Of a stretch of DNA of 64,000 nt, positions 8,387 through 17,318 are shown piece by piece. Both the position numbers and the translations under genes were made by a program. Position 1 is the first letter of the stretch, and each line of letters opens with the position of its first letter. Source of the stretch: Orlajensenia sp037404875 (GTDB taxonomy: Bacteria; Actinomycetota; Actinomycetes; Actinomycetales; Microbacteriaceae); the NCBI RefSeq assembly GCF_037404875.1, contig NZ_JBBELO010000035.1, positions 4,834 through 68,833 on the forward strand, written 5' to 3'. The notes under the pieces were generated by a model. It was not told where the DNA came from. It did no database searches and worked only from the letters and a program-made list of their open reading frames with translations.

Positions 8387-10939
8387 TTACTCGATGTCGA
8401 TTGGCGTTGGTACTCGGATCTCGTTGGCCACCGGAGTGTACAGATCAATATTGGTGCGGCGCGTGCGCAACGACACCAGCAGGGCGTACCTCACGGGCAA
8501 CGAAGTACGGTCGGCTCGACCATTGTTTTTCCACCAGCCGCCGACGGGATAGACGGCCAGCGCGCCGGTCGCGGCTAACTCGTGGCCGCTTCCGATCCAC
8601 TCGTCTTGGTGCAGGGAGCCGACATTGCGCTGATTGGGCCCAATAAGCCAGCGGTCGGATGCCAAAGTACTGCTGCCAGTGCCTTCCTCCACGCGCTGGG
8701 CGTCACGATTGACGCGCTGGACGAACTGGCGCTGGGTCTCCAAGGACCCTTGAAGATCGAACCGCAGAGCGTGCGACGAATACGAATAGCGTTGGCGCCA
8801 ACCGCGGCGCGATGCCGATGGTTCGATGAAGTATGAGAGCGTCACTCGCAGTCGGACGTCGTCGTCTCCAACCTCCTCGAGCGCTTCTCTCGGCCATGGC
8901 AGGCTATGGAGGCGGAAGTGTCGCATCCGATACTCGCTGCCGTCGAACGGCACGAACTCGTCTTGGCTGACGAGCGTCACCGCTTGCAACGATGAGTTGA
9001 GTACGGAATCCTCAGTCGGCACTCCCCACCCGTACCGGCGTAGTAGCGAGAGCCGCGCCGTCTTGCCGTCCTCCGCCTCGATCTCGTTCCGCATCGTCGT
9101 GGTCCACTCCGCCGAATGCGTGAGAAGACCGCGGACAGTCTCCGGCCAATAACCGGGGTATCGGGCCATTGTCCGCGCCGCAAGACGCGACGCTTGAGCC
9201 GCTGCGGCGCTCGTCGCGTTCGCTGAGGTCAGAGCTCGGTCATTCGCGGTTCCCGTCGATCGCAGTGACAGCAACGGGTGCTTGTCTTCGAAACCGTCGG
9301 CACCATCGCTCAGGACGTTGCCGCCCTCCATGCAGATATCTGGCTTGATCGGCCAACGCCTGGTCGAGAACATCACGGAGGTGCGGCTGTGGGGGGAGAG
9401 CTCACCTGAACTCGCCATCGGCGACCAGCCGCGGTAGGCCGGATCTGATGGAGCTTCGGCGAGTTCCGTGTGTGCTGACACAGTGAGGGCGTTCCACGCC
9501 TGCCCTGGGTCCTCGATGGCCGAGGTGTCCGACTCGGTCCGATGGTCGAGTTGGTAACTGTTGACGTTCCCGGACGCCACGACGATGAGTCGCGACGAGG
9601 CTGGGTCGGGTGTGGAGAGCAATCTCAGGTCGTTTCCATCCCGAACGATGTCGGTTCCGGCCGCGAGGGCGTCGACAGTTGCGGACCACAGGGTGGGTTC
9701 ACCGGGACGGTCGGGGGTGGCGCTCAGGGGCAGGCAGAATACGCGGTGCCGGTTTGTCGTGATCTCCGGGAGGGCAATGGCGTCGGCGGTGGCTGTGCCG
9801 AAGTCCAGAGGGTCGATAAGTGGCTCGCCGCGTGCGGGCTTCATACGTACGGATTCGAGCCGGTGTTCCAAGCGGACAGGGTCTTGGGACACGAGCAGCG
9901 GATCGAGATTCCCGTAGAGGGCCAGACCGGCCATCGAGGTCCCGTGCCCCGCGACGTCAGCACCAGACGTGCCGATAACGGTGTGCACGTCACGAGGATC
10001 GAGGGAGTCGCGCAGCAGCAGGTGCCCTTGGAAGACTCCAGTGTCGAGGTGTGTGACCGCCGGTGCATCGTCGCCAGCTGCGACGACCCGATCGACCAGA
10101 TCGTCCACGTACTCATCTTGTCCTTGGGTGGGGAGATCCTCGACGGAGTCAATGAACTCGGGCCTTCTCACTTCTGCAATAGGCACGCGCGTGAAGGGCA
10201 AGACCTGCAGTTGGTCCCAGCTAGCCTCGACCCACACGACGACACGATCTCGGAGCGAGATCGAGCGTTGCACGGTCCGCAGATTGTGCGTGGCGACAAA
10301 GGCGTCGAAGATCTCGTGATTCGCCTGGACGGCGTCCAGCCACAGTTCCCACCAGTGCAGTCCGAGGGTGGGCGGTTCACCTTCAGAGGTCCAAAGGTCG
10401 CGCAGAACCGCTTGACGGATCCGCGCGATGTTGGCGATCAGGGCCTGGTTCGCGGGGTTGCCTCCCGGTGTGCTCCACTTTTCCTGAGCGGCCCTGGTCG
10501 ACAACTTTGCCAGATAGTCCTCGAAAAGTTGTAGAAATTTAGTTCGGTAAGCATCAGCAACCCAGACTGTAGCGCGCTCAGGTTCTTCGTCAGTTGCTGG
10601 TCGGACGGACAGAAGGAGCCACATCGGGAGCTTCGGCGTGGTGCGGTGGCTACTCAAGCGGTCCAGCGACTCGATTTTGAGGGGAAAAGTAGCATCACCG
10701 CCTTCGAGGACGATCACCGTGCCCAGCGCATGCAGCTCCTCTTCACTAACGCTGACCTCACGGCGTTCCTGGTCGACCTCCGAGAACGCCTTTTGGAGCT
10801 GGCCGCGCATGAGGAGCCCGTGGGCTCGATGTTCTACGGGGCGCACTTTGGCGTTGCCCTGACCTCCGCGGGAGAACTCTTCGTTGGCGGCCCGCTCGAC
10901 GATGTAGAGATGGTCGAGTTGCCGCAACTCATCAGCCAA
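8387..10939 (-). CDS. Subtilisin-like (S8) serine protease, island A
   Basis: 850 residues. The catalytic triad is readable in S8 order: Asp in VTHLDTGV, His in GHGTSMAGLALYG and Ser in SANATSAAAAQASRLA. There is no signal peptide, so it should act in the cytoplasm. An N-terminal region of ~230 residues and a C-terminal beta-rich region of ~270 residues flank the protease. Its start overlaps the AAA+ gene stop by 8 bases, so the two form one translationally coupled unit. Intracellular subtilase plus AAA+ pairs occur in accessory islands. A conflict or defence role is likely but inferred, with the ATPase probably remodelling or presenting substrates. Confidence 0.85.
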   Translation of the reverse strand: MADELRQLDHLYIVERAANEEFSRGGQGNAKVRPVEHRAHGLLMRGQLQKAFSEVDQERREVSVSEEELHALGTVIVLEGGDATFPLKIESLDRLSSHRTTPKLPMWLLLSVRPATDEEPERATVWVADAYRTKFLQLFEDYLAKLSTRAAQEKWSTPGGNPANQALIANIARIRQAVLRDLWTSEGEPPTLGLHWWELWLDAVQANHEIFDAFVATHNLRTVQRSISLRDRVVVWVEASWDQLQVLPFTRVPIAEVRRPEFIDSVEDLPTQGQDEYVDDLVDRVVAAGDDAPAVTHLDTGVFQGHLLLRDSLDPRDVHTVIGTSGADVAGHGTSMAGLALYGNLDPLLVSQDPVRLEHRLESVRMKPARGEPLIDPLDFGTATADAIALPEITTNRHRVFCLPLSATPDRPGEPTLWSATVDALAAGTDIVRDGNDLRLLSTPDPASSRLIVVASGNVNSYQLDHRTESDTSAIEDPGQAWNALTVSAHTELAEAPSDPAYRGWSPMASSGELSPHSRTSVMFSTRRWPIKPDICMEGGNVLSDGADGFEDKHPLLSLRSTGTANDRALTSANATSAAAAQASRLAARTMARYPGYWPETVRGLLTHSAEWTTTMRNEIEAEDGKTARLSLLRRYGWGVPTEDSVLNSSLQAVTLVSQDEFVPFDGSEYRMRHFRLHSLPWPREALEEVGDDDVRLRVTLSYFIEPSASRRGWRQRYSYSSHALRFDLQGSLETQRQFVQRVNRDAQRVEEGTGSSTLASDRWLIGPNQRNVGSLHQDEWIGSGHELAATGALAVYPVGGWWKNNGRADRTSLPVRYALLVSLRTRRTNIDLYTPVANEIRVPTPIDIE

Positions 10940-11900
10940 TACTCGCCTGTCGGCGGGCCGACAGCGCAGCGATCAAGTCGGCTCGGTTGACGACACTCTT
11001 CCCGCGCATCAAGGCACCCTTCGCTGCACTCTCCGCGGCCTTCACCAAGTCAGCGTGGCTCAGCCCGGTCGTGTGCTCACCTAGCTTCGCCAAGCTCAGT
11101 CCAGTGCCCAGCGATCCAAGCCGAGCACGGATCACCACGCTCGCCTGTCGCGCGTCGGGCAGTTGGTAGGTGAGTACGGCATCGAAACGACGAAAGAGTG
11201 CTCGATCGAGAATCGAGCGATGATTTGTCGCCGCAATCACAATCGATTCGGGGCTGGCTTCTTCGAGGAAGACCAAGAATGAGTTAAGGATCCGGCGAGC
11301 TTCACCGACATCATTACCGCTGCGGTCGCCGCCCAGGGCGTCGAATTCATCGAAGAGATACACGCCCCGCCGCTCCGCGACCGCCTCGAACACAATTCGA
11401 AGCTTGCCCGCGGTCTCACCCATGAATTTGCTGAGCAGGCTGTCCAGCCTGATCGTGAACATCGGCAGCGACAGCTCAGATGCGAGCACACTCGCTGTCA
11501 TTGTCTTGCCCGTCCCCGGCGGCCCTTCCAAGAGCAGCCGATGCGCGGGCGCGAAGCCATGATCAAGCAGCGTTCGTCGCTGGCGCTGTTCGGCGATAAT
11601 GTGCTTGATCTGAGCGGTCAGCTCAGGCGGAGCGACAAGCTCGCGTAGGGTGACGGCAGGGTGGGTGGCCTCCACAAGCTCCGCGATATCCCCGCGCGGC
11701 TTCGCAAGCTTTGTGACATTGCTCCGCGGAGTGGTCTTTCGGGAGCTGTCCACAGATTTCTTGATGTCCTCAGCCACAGCATGGTGACCGCTGCGGGCCT
11801 CACGCGCCGCGACCTGAAGCGCCACTGAGTAGAACGCGGCGTCATCACCCGCAGCGTGGCTACGCACCAGCGCGGTGATGTGCTCTCCGAGCGCAGCCAT
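10932..11900 (-). CDS. AAA+ ATPase, partner of island A subtilase
   Basis: 322 residues. A classical AAA module follows ~110 N-terminal residues: Walker A EGPPGTGKTMTA, pore-loop-like SLLSKFMGE, Walker B GVYLFDEFDAL, sensor 1 IVIAATNH, an arginine finger in DRALFRRFD and a C-terminal lid. It is closest to the FtsH/spastin-like clade but lacks protease residues and membrane helices. It starts with ATG after GAGAGG and is the first gene of the two-gene operon. The companion protease in the next gene suggests a split unfoldase-protease machine (inference). Confidence 0.85.
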   Translation of the reverse strand: MAALGEHITALVRSHAAGDDAAFYSVALQVAAREARSGHHAVAEDIKKSVDSSRKTTPRSNVTKLAKPRGDIAELVEATHPAVTLRELVAPPELTAQIKHIIAEQRQRRTLLDHGFAPAHRLLLEGPPGTGKTMTASVLASELSLPMFTIRLDSLLSKFMGETAGKLRIVFEAVAERRGVYLFDEFDALGGDRSGNDVGEARRILNSFLVFLEEASPESIVIAATNHRSILDRALFRRFDAVLTYQLPDARQASVVIRARLGSLGTGLSLAKLGEHTTGLSHADLVKAAESAAKGALMRGKSVVNRADLIAALSARRQASIG

Positions 11901-12061
11901 GATCGTCCTCTCGCCACCTAGCGGGTAATCCCTAGCCCACCTTCATATCGTATGGGTCTGACGTCGTCATGCTCGGGTAGGTACCCAGCGCGCCGCCCGC
12001 TGCGACCTGGGCAAGAGACATTGAACTACGACGGAGGTTTGTCGATGCCTTCGCGCTCAAA

Positions 12062-12440
12062 CTAGTACGTCTCGACGTGTGAACGCTGCCGGTGTGTATT
12101 TGGTGACTGCACCCACTCGACTCGGACTTGGATCGCGTAGGGCTTTCCGTTGTCGATGACCTTGGCTCCTTTCCACGCACACTCACCGCGGCGCATGATG
12201 CGTCCGTAGTCCCAGTCCGCGAAAGCCTCCACGTGCATGACCGACTTCCGGCCCGGAAGGGGCTCGGGTCCGTGCGGCGACCGGTACGGTACCCAGCCTT
12301 CCCAAACGCTCCCGGGCTAATCCTTCACGCGCGAGTAGATCGAGACACGTTCTGCGTCGCCTGGGCCGATTTGACGAACTTCGGCCCGCCAGAACACCGA
12401 ACCGGGATATTGATCTGCCGTGTGCAGTCATACCGCACGT
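12062..12440 (-). pseudogene. Decayed gene of unknown function in island A
   Basis: One minus-strand frame has coding-like composition across this stretch but is broken by two internal stops. The better part (12062-12300) reads GWVPYRSPHGPEPLPGRKSV and then MHVEAFADWDYGRIMRRGE, ending PNTHRQRSHVETY. It could at most give a 58-residue protein from ATG 12238. Upstream in the same frame, after a TGA and before a TAG, is VFWRAEVRQIGPGDAERVSI. No family recognised. The remainder of the 11901-12664 gap shows nothing beyond the likely promoter region of the AAA+ gene. Confidence 0.45.
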
Positions 12441-12664
12441 TTGACTTCAACTGCGGTCGAACACGACATGAGCGGCGAGTTTCATGAGTCATGTCGCTGG
12501 TGGCGACTTGAATATTGGATGTGGCAGCGACCCGCGCTGCGTGGGTCGCAATCGTCGATGCCTGCACAGAGAGGCTTAGCCGTGCCCCTGAGTTACTGTC
12601 GCCACCTCTTCGAGCGCGCAAGGTGCCCGCATCCGGCGCGACGCTCTGACGGGTGGAGGTGGGC

Positions 12665-14041
12665 GTGACGACATTCACCCCCCTGCATCGCGCTCTCGGC
12701 GTCGCTCCTGGACCGATTACGCCGGAGATGCTCGACACCGCCGTGGCGCAACATCTGCGGGAATCGCGTGACCTTGATTGGAAGCGGCAGCCCGCCCAAG
12801 GTGTCGGGTGGAAGGACGAAGTCGCAAAAGACATTGCCGCGATGGCGAACAGCGGCGGCGGGCTCATCGTCTACGGCATCCACGAAGATGGCGACGCCGG
12901 AGCGGCGTGTCGATTCGCAGTGCTTGAGTTCCCAACCGAGCAGCAGGTACGACAGCTCGCCTGGTCCGCAGTCCAGCCGCCAGTCGCCGGGGTCGTCGTC
13001 CACGAGATTGCGGCTCACATGCCTGCGTTCGCGATCGAAGTCCCTGCCAGCCTGACCTCGCCGCACTTCGTTACCCGTGAGGTAGCCAAAGGCAACTTCT
13101 ACCTCGGCGCACCGACGCGCAACGGTTCACACACGTTCTGGCTGGACGAACGCCAGATCGAAAGCGCATACCGCGCCCGGCTCGAAGAGCGGCAGCAATC
13201 TCAAGAGTCACTGCGACTGATGTTCGAGGACCTCGCTATGGGATACCCGGACGATTGCGCGCGCTTCATCGCCGTCGCTCGTCCGGTGATCCCAACCACT
13301 AACGGAAGACTGGACAAACGGGACGCTGAGGCGCTTCGCGAAGAGGCCTGGACGGAGATGGGACGCCATCTTGATGAGCACGTGGCTCCGCATGACCGGT
13401 TTCCCACTGTGGGTTTCGCGAGTCACTGGGACCTGAACCCCTTCAACGTCCCGTGGGGCAGCAACTACAACGGTGCCCAGCGAGGACTGCGGCGGTGGTT
13501 CCTCTCCCGGGAGCTCGGCGCGAAACGACTCAAATCGGACTACACACCCTTCCCCGGCAACCGCGCGCCTACCATCGAGGCGCACGACAACGGCTCCGTA
13601 AGCCTCGCCGTAGCAGTGGGGGGCGAGGGCGTGCGTGTCGACACAGGCGACACCGGACAGCTAGGCGCGATGCAGATGTCCGCTGGCACCATCGAGATGC
13701 TGACCCTCGCCTTCGCGAGCCTCATTCGGGTAGCTGGCCGGCAACGTGGAACCGGCGAGTACCAGCTTATGGTTGCCATCGAGTGGGCCGTCGAGAAGAA
13801 CACCAAACAACTGACTGTTCTCCCGCTCGACGTACGGACGGGTTTTCCGCGGCCCGAGGTAGAGGCGGCAACCCAACTGCGTGTCTACCCACCGATCCTC
13901 TCGTCCCTCGACGCACTCGCGCCTGACGATGCCTTTCATGCCGGCCTTTACACGCTGGTAATGGATTGTCTCAACCAAGCTGGCGTCCACACCCCAGTAA
14001 TCGTCGGCACCCAATACCGACCAGATCGAGGCGCCGCCTAA
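12665..14041 (+). CDS. AlbA_2/Schlafen-type DNA-binding domain protein, island A
   Basis: 458 residues from the GTG at 12665, preceded by GGAGG with 5-base spacing; a GTG at 12653 lies within the site itself. The N-terminal ~170 residues match the AlbA_2 (formerly AAA_4) domain: RESRDLDWKRQ, then DIAAMANSGGGLIVYGI. This fold binds nucleic acid and resembles the Schlafen core, and an active Schlafen-like nuclease cannot be excluded. The C-terminal ~280 residues are not recognised. It faces the subtilase/AAA+ operon, and AlbA_2 proteins are frequent in islands as regulators or effectors. Confidence 0.75.
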   Translation: MTTFTPLHRALGVAPGPITPEMLDTAVAQHLRESRDLDWKRQPAQGVGWKDEVAKDIAAMANSGGGLIVYGIHEDGDAGAACRFAVLEFPTEQQVRQLAWSAVQPPVAGVVVHEIAAHMPAFAIEVPASLTSPHFVTREVAKGNFYLGAPTRNGSHTFWLDERQIESAYRARLEERQQSQESLRLMFEDLAMGYPDDCARFIAVARPVIPTTNGRLDKRDAEALREEAWTEMGRHLDEHVAPHDRFPTVGFASHWDLNPFNVPWGSNYNGAQRGLRRWFLSRELGAKRLKSDYTPFPGNRAPTIEAHDNGSVSLAVAVGGEGVRVDTGDTGQLGAMQMSAGTIEMLTLAFASLIRVAGRQRGTGEYQLMVAIEWAVEKNTKQLTVLPLDVRTGFPRPEVEAATQLRVYPPILSSLDALAPDDAFHAGLYTLVMDCLNQAGVHTPVIVGTQYRPDRGAA

Positions 14042-14187
14042 GAATCCGTCGACTCAGGCTCCCCCATCCCCGAGTCAGGCCGGAAGTCAGTAGAGCAGAT
14101 GCAACGTCGGCGGCACGCAACTTAGGCCCTTACGGTTGATTCCGGATGCTTCCTAGGCGATGGCTGTGAGAACCATGACCAAACGAA

Positions 14188-14222
14188 AGAAGCCGTTTCC
14201 GGATGTTCAGGAAACGGCTTCT
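14188..14222 (-). terminator. Strong hairpin at the right end of island A
   Basis: A perfect 13-bp stem AGAAGCCGTTTCC / GGAAACGGCTTCT with a 9-base loop, followed on the minus strand by TTTCGTTT. It sits 20 bases beyond the att copy at 14242, the same relation the tRNA gene has to its hairpin at 21631. Confidence 0.75.
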
Positions 14223-14241
14223 CATCTGCGTTTTCACGACT

Positions 14242-14427
14242 TGGTTGCGGGGACAGGATTTGAATCTGCGACCTCTGGGAGGCGTAACGCCCTTTCGGGT
14301 CACCTCTGGTTGTCTCGGGAACTCGCGGATTCCCTTGTGTTGACAGGGAACCGGACAGTTCGCTTCTCCCGATTGTATCCGGTCGCTGTCCATCCGTTCT
14401 GGATGAAAGGGGTGAGTAAATGATGAC
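14242..14427. repeat. 186-bp island-end module, copy 2
   Basis: Same length and order as 8187-8372. The att core differs from the tRNA at three of 38 positions. The arm keeps GTCTCGGGAACTCGCGG, CAGGGAACC, TATCCGGTCG and the terminal GGTGAGTAAATGATGAC. It marks the junction between the two tandem islands. Confidence 0.8.
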
Positions 14428-14491
14428 CCGTGAGCTCCGGGCGCATCGATCAAGCACCGCGTTCGCAGGACAATCTTGTGTCCTCGAGCGC

Positions 14492-15139
14492 TCAGCCGAC
14501 GAGGCGGTGTTCGTAGGCGTAGATGACGGCGTGGATGCGGTCGCGGAGGCCGAGTTTGGCGAGCACGCGTCCGACGTGGCTCTTGACGGTGGCTTCGCTG
14601 AGGAAGAGTTCGGCTGCGATCTCGGGGTTGCTCTTGCCTTGGGCGATGGCGATCAGGACTTCTCGTTCGCGGGCGCTGAGGGCTGCGGTCGGATCGTTTT
14701 GGGCGTTGTCCGTGGGGATCTGGGTTCCGAAGAGGTCGAGCATCCTGCGCGTGATTCGGGGTGAGATGACTGCTTCTCCGGCGGCGACGGCGCGGATGGC
14801 GTCGACGAGTTGGTCGGCTTTGGAGTCTTTGAGCATGAACCCGCTCGCTCCGGCGCGGAGCCCGGCGAAGGCGTATTCGTCGAGGTCGAAGGTCGTCAGG
14901 ATCAGCACTCGTGTGTTGGGAAGTGCTTTCGTGATGGCGGCGGTTGCGGCGATGCCGTCGACGTGGGGCATCCGTACGTCCATCAGGATGATGTCGGGTC
15001 GGGTGCGGCGGGCTTCCTCGACTGCTTGGGCGCCGTCACTGGCTTCTGCGACGACTTCGATGTCGGGCTGTGCGGTGAGTGCCATCCGGAAGCCGAGGCG
15101 GATCAGTTCCTGGTCGTCGGCGATTAGGATTCTGATCAT
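14492..15139 (-). CDS. NarL/LuxR-family response regulator
   Basis: 215 residues. The receiver has DDQ, the phospho-acceptor Asp in IILMDVRMPH, Thr in LILTTFD and Lys in FMLKDS. The C-terminal LuxR HTH reads LSAREREVLIAIAQGKS and then EATVKSHVGRVLAKL. It is translationally coupled to the upstream kinase (ATGA overlap) and is the last gene of the four-gene exporter operon. It likely controls that operon in response to the kinase. Confidence 0.93.
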   Translation of the reverse strand: MIRILIADDQELIRLGFRMALTAQPDIEVVAEASDGAQAVEEARRTRPDIILMDVRMPHVDGIAATAAITKALPNTRVLILTTFDLDEYAFAGLRAGASGFMLKDSKADQLVDAIRAVAAGEAVISPRITRRMLDLFGTQIPTDNAQNDPTAALSAREREVLIAIAQGKSNPEIAAELFLSEATVKSHVGRVLAKLGLRDRIHAVIYAYEHRLVG

Positions 15140-16455
15140 CGGGCGGGTGTGTCCGTTTCTTCGTTCAGGGGCAGTCGTGCTTCCACTCGCCAGCCGTGGC
15201 CGTTTTCGATAGGGCCGGCGGCGAGGGTTCCTCCGAGGGCGGTGACGCGTTCTCGCAGGCCCAGGAGTCCTCGTCCGGTGCCTGCGGGTTTGGTGGGGAA
15301 GCCCGCCATGCCGTTGTCGGTGACGGCGACGATCAGGGACCCGTGGTCCACGCCGATGCGCACGGTCACCTGCGAAGGCCCGTGGGCGTAACGCAACGTG
15401 TTCGTGAGGGCTTCTTGCACGACGCGGTGGACGGCCAGTTGCACGATCGGATCCGGGGTCTCGACATCGTCGAGTCGGTAGGTGACGGGGATGCCGAGGG
15501 CTCGGAACTGCTCGATGAGTTCTGGCAAGTCGGCGAAGCCGGGTTGCGGGGCGATTTGAGCGTCGGTGTCGCCGCCGAGGACTCCCAGCATGCGGCGCAT
15601 GTCGGTCATCGCGTCACGTCCGGTATCGGCCGCTCTGCGCATCGCGGCTGCAGCTTCCGGGGCAGCCGGTTCAGCGGCGGCAGCCGACCCTTCGGAGAGA
15701 GCGATCATCACGGTCAGGCTGTGGGACACGATGTCGTGCATCTCCCGGGCGATACGAGCCCGTTCCGCCGCCGCGGCAAGCTGCCCCCGCTGGTCACGTT
15801 CCACGGCCAGCTGACGAGCCCTGTCGACCAGTGCCGATAGGTACCGCCGACGGTTGCCGACGTTGATGCCGATCGCGAGAGCTAGCGCCAGGATCACGCC
15901 GAACTGGATGGAGAACGCGAGCACGGACGAGAACACCGACAGGCCGGCTCCCTCGGCGGGGTTGAACGGGTTGATGCCGCTGCTCGAGCGCGGCAGATAC
16001 TCGCCGATGAGGGAAGCCACGATGGCTGCCGCTTCGACGCCTGCTGCCGCGATCCATCCCGCCCTGGCGGAACGGTGGATCGGAACCGAATACACGGCGA
16101 ACACGGCAGGTGCGAGCACCACGTCATCCGGCGACCAGATAGAGGCGAGGATCACCGCCCCGCTCAACGCGACCGTCAACAACGGCCGGGTGCGCCGGAC
16201 GTAGAACCCAGCCACACTGACCGCAATCAGAAAGAGAGTGGCGATGGTGGCCCACACGGAGACCGAAGTTTCGCGTTCGAGGCTAGCGGCCCCGGTTGCG
16301 GCCAGGAGTCCCCAGAAGAGTGCGATGAGGGTGTCGGACAGCCGGGGATGCCGGGCCCAAGAGCTTCGGATCACACCGGGTTCGCGCGGAAGCCGCAGCT
16401 CTGCCCCGTCGAAAGGATCGACGGCGGAGAGCTGCGGCTTCTGCGGTTCGGTCAC
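15136..16455 (-). CDS. Sensor histidine kinase (HisKA_3 type)
   Basis: 439 residues from GTG 16455, which overlaps the permease stop (GTGA). The N-terminal half has about six hydrophobic segments with short loops, so sensing is within or near the membrane. The dimerisation H-box is ARIAREMHDIVSHSLTVMI. The ATPase domain has the N-box VQEALTNTLRYAHG, VTDNG, and the G-box GTGRGLLGLRERV. It is a cognate partner of the downstream regulator. Kinases of this type next to drug-type ABC exporters commonly sense envelope stress or the exported drug (family knowledge). Confidence 0.92.
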   Translation of the reverse strand: MTEPQKPQLSAVDPFDGAELRLPREPGVIRSSWARHPRLSDTLIALFWGLLAATGAASLERETSVSVWATIATLFLIAVSVAGFYVRRTRPLLTVALSGAVILASIWSPDDVVLAPAVFAVYSVPIHRSARAGWIAAAGVEAAAIVASLIGEYLPRSSSGINPFNPAEGAGLSVFSSVLAFSIQFGVILALALAIGINVGNRRRYLSALVDRARQLAVERDQRGQLAAAAERARIAREMHDIVSHSLTVMIALSEGSAAAAEPAAPEAAAAMRRAADTGRDAMTDMRRMLGVLGGDTDAQIAPQPGFADLPELIEQFRALGIPVTYRLDDVETPDPIVQLAVHRVVQEALTNTLRYAHGPSQVTVRIGVDHGSLIVAVTDNGMAGFPTKPAGTGRGLLGLRERVTALGGTLAAGPIENGHGWRVEARLPLNEETDTPAR

Positions 16456-17318
16456 GCGTCGCGGCGCTTCACCAGAATCAGGGCGAAGCCCAGCACGACG
16501 GCATCCCACGCGGCGAGGACACCGAATCCGCCCCAACCGTTCAGGTCGAGTCCGTCCGAGGTTACCGGGGCGGGGATTCCGCTGCCCTGACCGTCGAACG
16601 TGTAGAGCTCGCTGCCCGCGTTCTGCGGGAGCAGCGCGCTGACGGTGTTGACCCAGTCCGCGTGCGTGAGCCCGCCGAGCAACTGCAGGATGATCGGGGC
16701 GACCATGATCAGGCCGAGCACCGTGGCCAGTGCTCCCGCGGTGCTGCGAAGGATCGTGCCGAACCCGAAGGCGAGCAGTGCGATCATCGTCACGTACACG
16801 GCCCCGCCCAGCATCGGCATGAACACGGCCGGGTCGCCCAACGGGACCTCGACGCCCTTGCCCGACAGGATGGGCCACGTCACCAGGGCGGTCAGCCAGA
16901 TGCCGACTGACGTTGCCACAAAGGTACTGACCGCCAGCACGATGGCTTTGGCCGCCAGCGCACCGGTCCGAAGCGGGACGGCTGCGAAGGTCGAGCGGAT
17001 CATGCCGGTCGCGTACTCACCGGTGATGATCAGCGCACCAAGAACAGCCACGATCAGCACGGCGACGTTCAAACCGGCAGTCGTGATCGAGACCACGATC
17101 GACCCGGCGGCCTCGCCCGTGATAGACCCGCCGCCGAAATCGGTGAGAACAGCGATCAGGGTGCCGATCCCGACCACGAGGAGCACGAGCAGTCCGTAGC
17201 ACCACAGGGTGGAGCGGATGGTGCGCAGCTTGATCCATTCGGACCGGACGACGCCGGCTGCGCTGAGGGGGTTCTTGTTGGTCGTGGGCGCGGAATACAC
17301 GGTTGCCGTCGTCATCAC
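16452..17318 (-). CDS. ABC-2 type transporter permease
   Basis: 288 residues with six predicted membrane helices, starting SEWIKLRTIRSTLWCYGLLV, a typical ABC-2 N-terminus, and containing GEYATGMIRSTFAAVP before helix three. It overlaps the ATPase gene (start) and the kinase gene (stop) by 4 bases each. With the ATPase it forms an exporter of the daunorubicin/ABC-2 class. Substrate unknown. Confidence 0.9.
   Translation of the reverse strand: MMTTATVYSAPTTNKNPLSAAGVVRSEWIKLRTIRSTLWCYGLLVLLVVGIGTLIAVLTDFGGGSITGEAAGSIVVSITTAGLNVAVLIVAVLGALIITGEYATGMIRSTFAAVPLRTGALAAKAIVLAVSTFVATSVGIWLTALVTWPILSGKGVEVPLGDPAVFMPMLGGAVYVTMIALLAFGFGTILRSTAGALATVLGLIMVAPIILQLLGGLTHADWVNTVSALLPQNAGSELYTFDGQGSGIPAPVTSDGLDLNGWGGFGVLAAWDAVVLGFALILVKRRDA

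Larger units (their letters stand above)
8187..14241. mobile_element. Genomic island A in tandem array at tRNA-fMet
   Basis: It is bounded on the left by an exact 38-bp copy of the 3' end of the initiator tRNA gene (8187-8224) and on the right by a second, 35/38 copy (14242). The cargo is a subtilase and AAA+ ATPase pair, a decayed minus-strand gene and an AlbA/Schlafen-type gene. No integrase, transposase or phage structural gene was found. Codon choice is less GC-biased than in flanking genes. Length is 6055 bp. Confidence 0.8.

Noticed and set aside
12325..12867. Minus-strand open frame beside the AlbA gene
   Set aside because: It is antisense to the AlbA domain and uses a different frame from the coding-like remnant.
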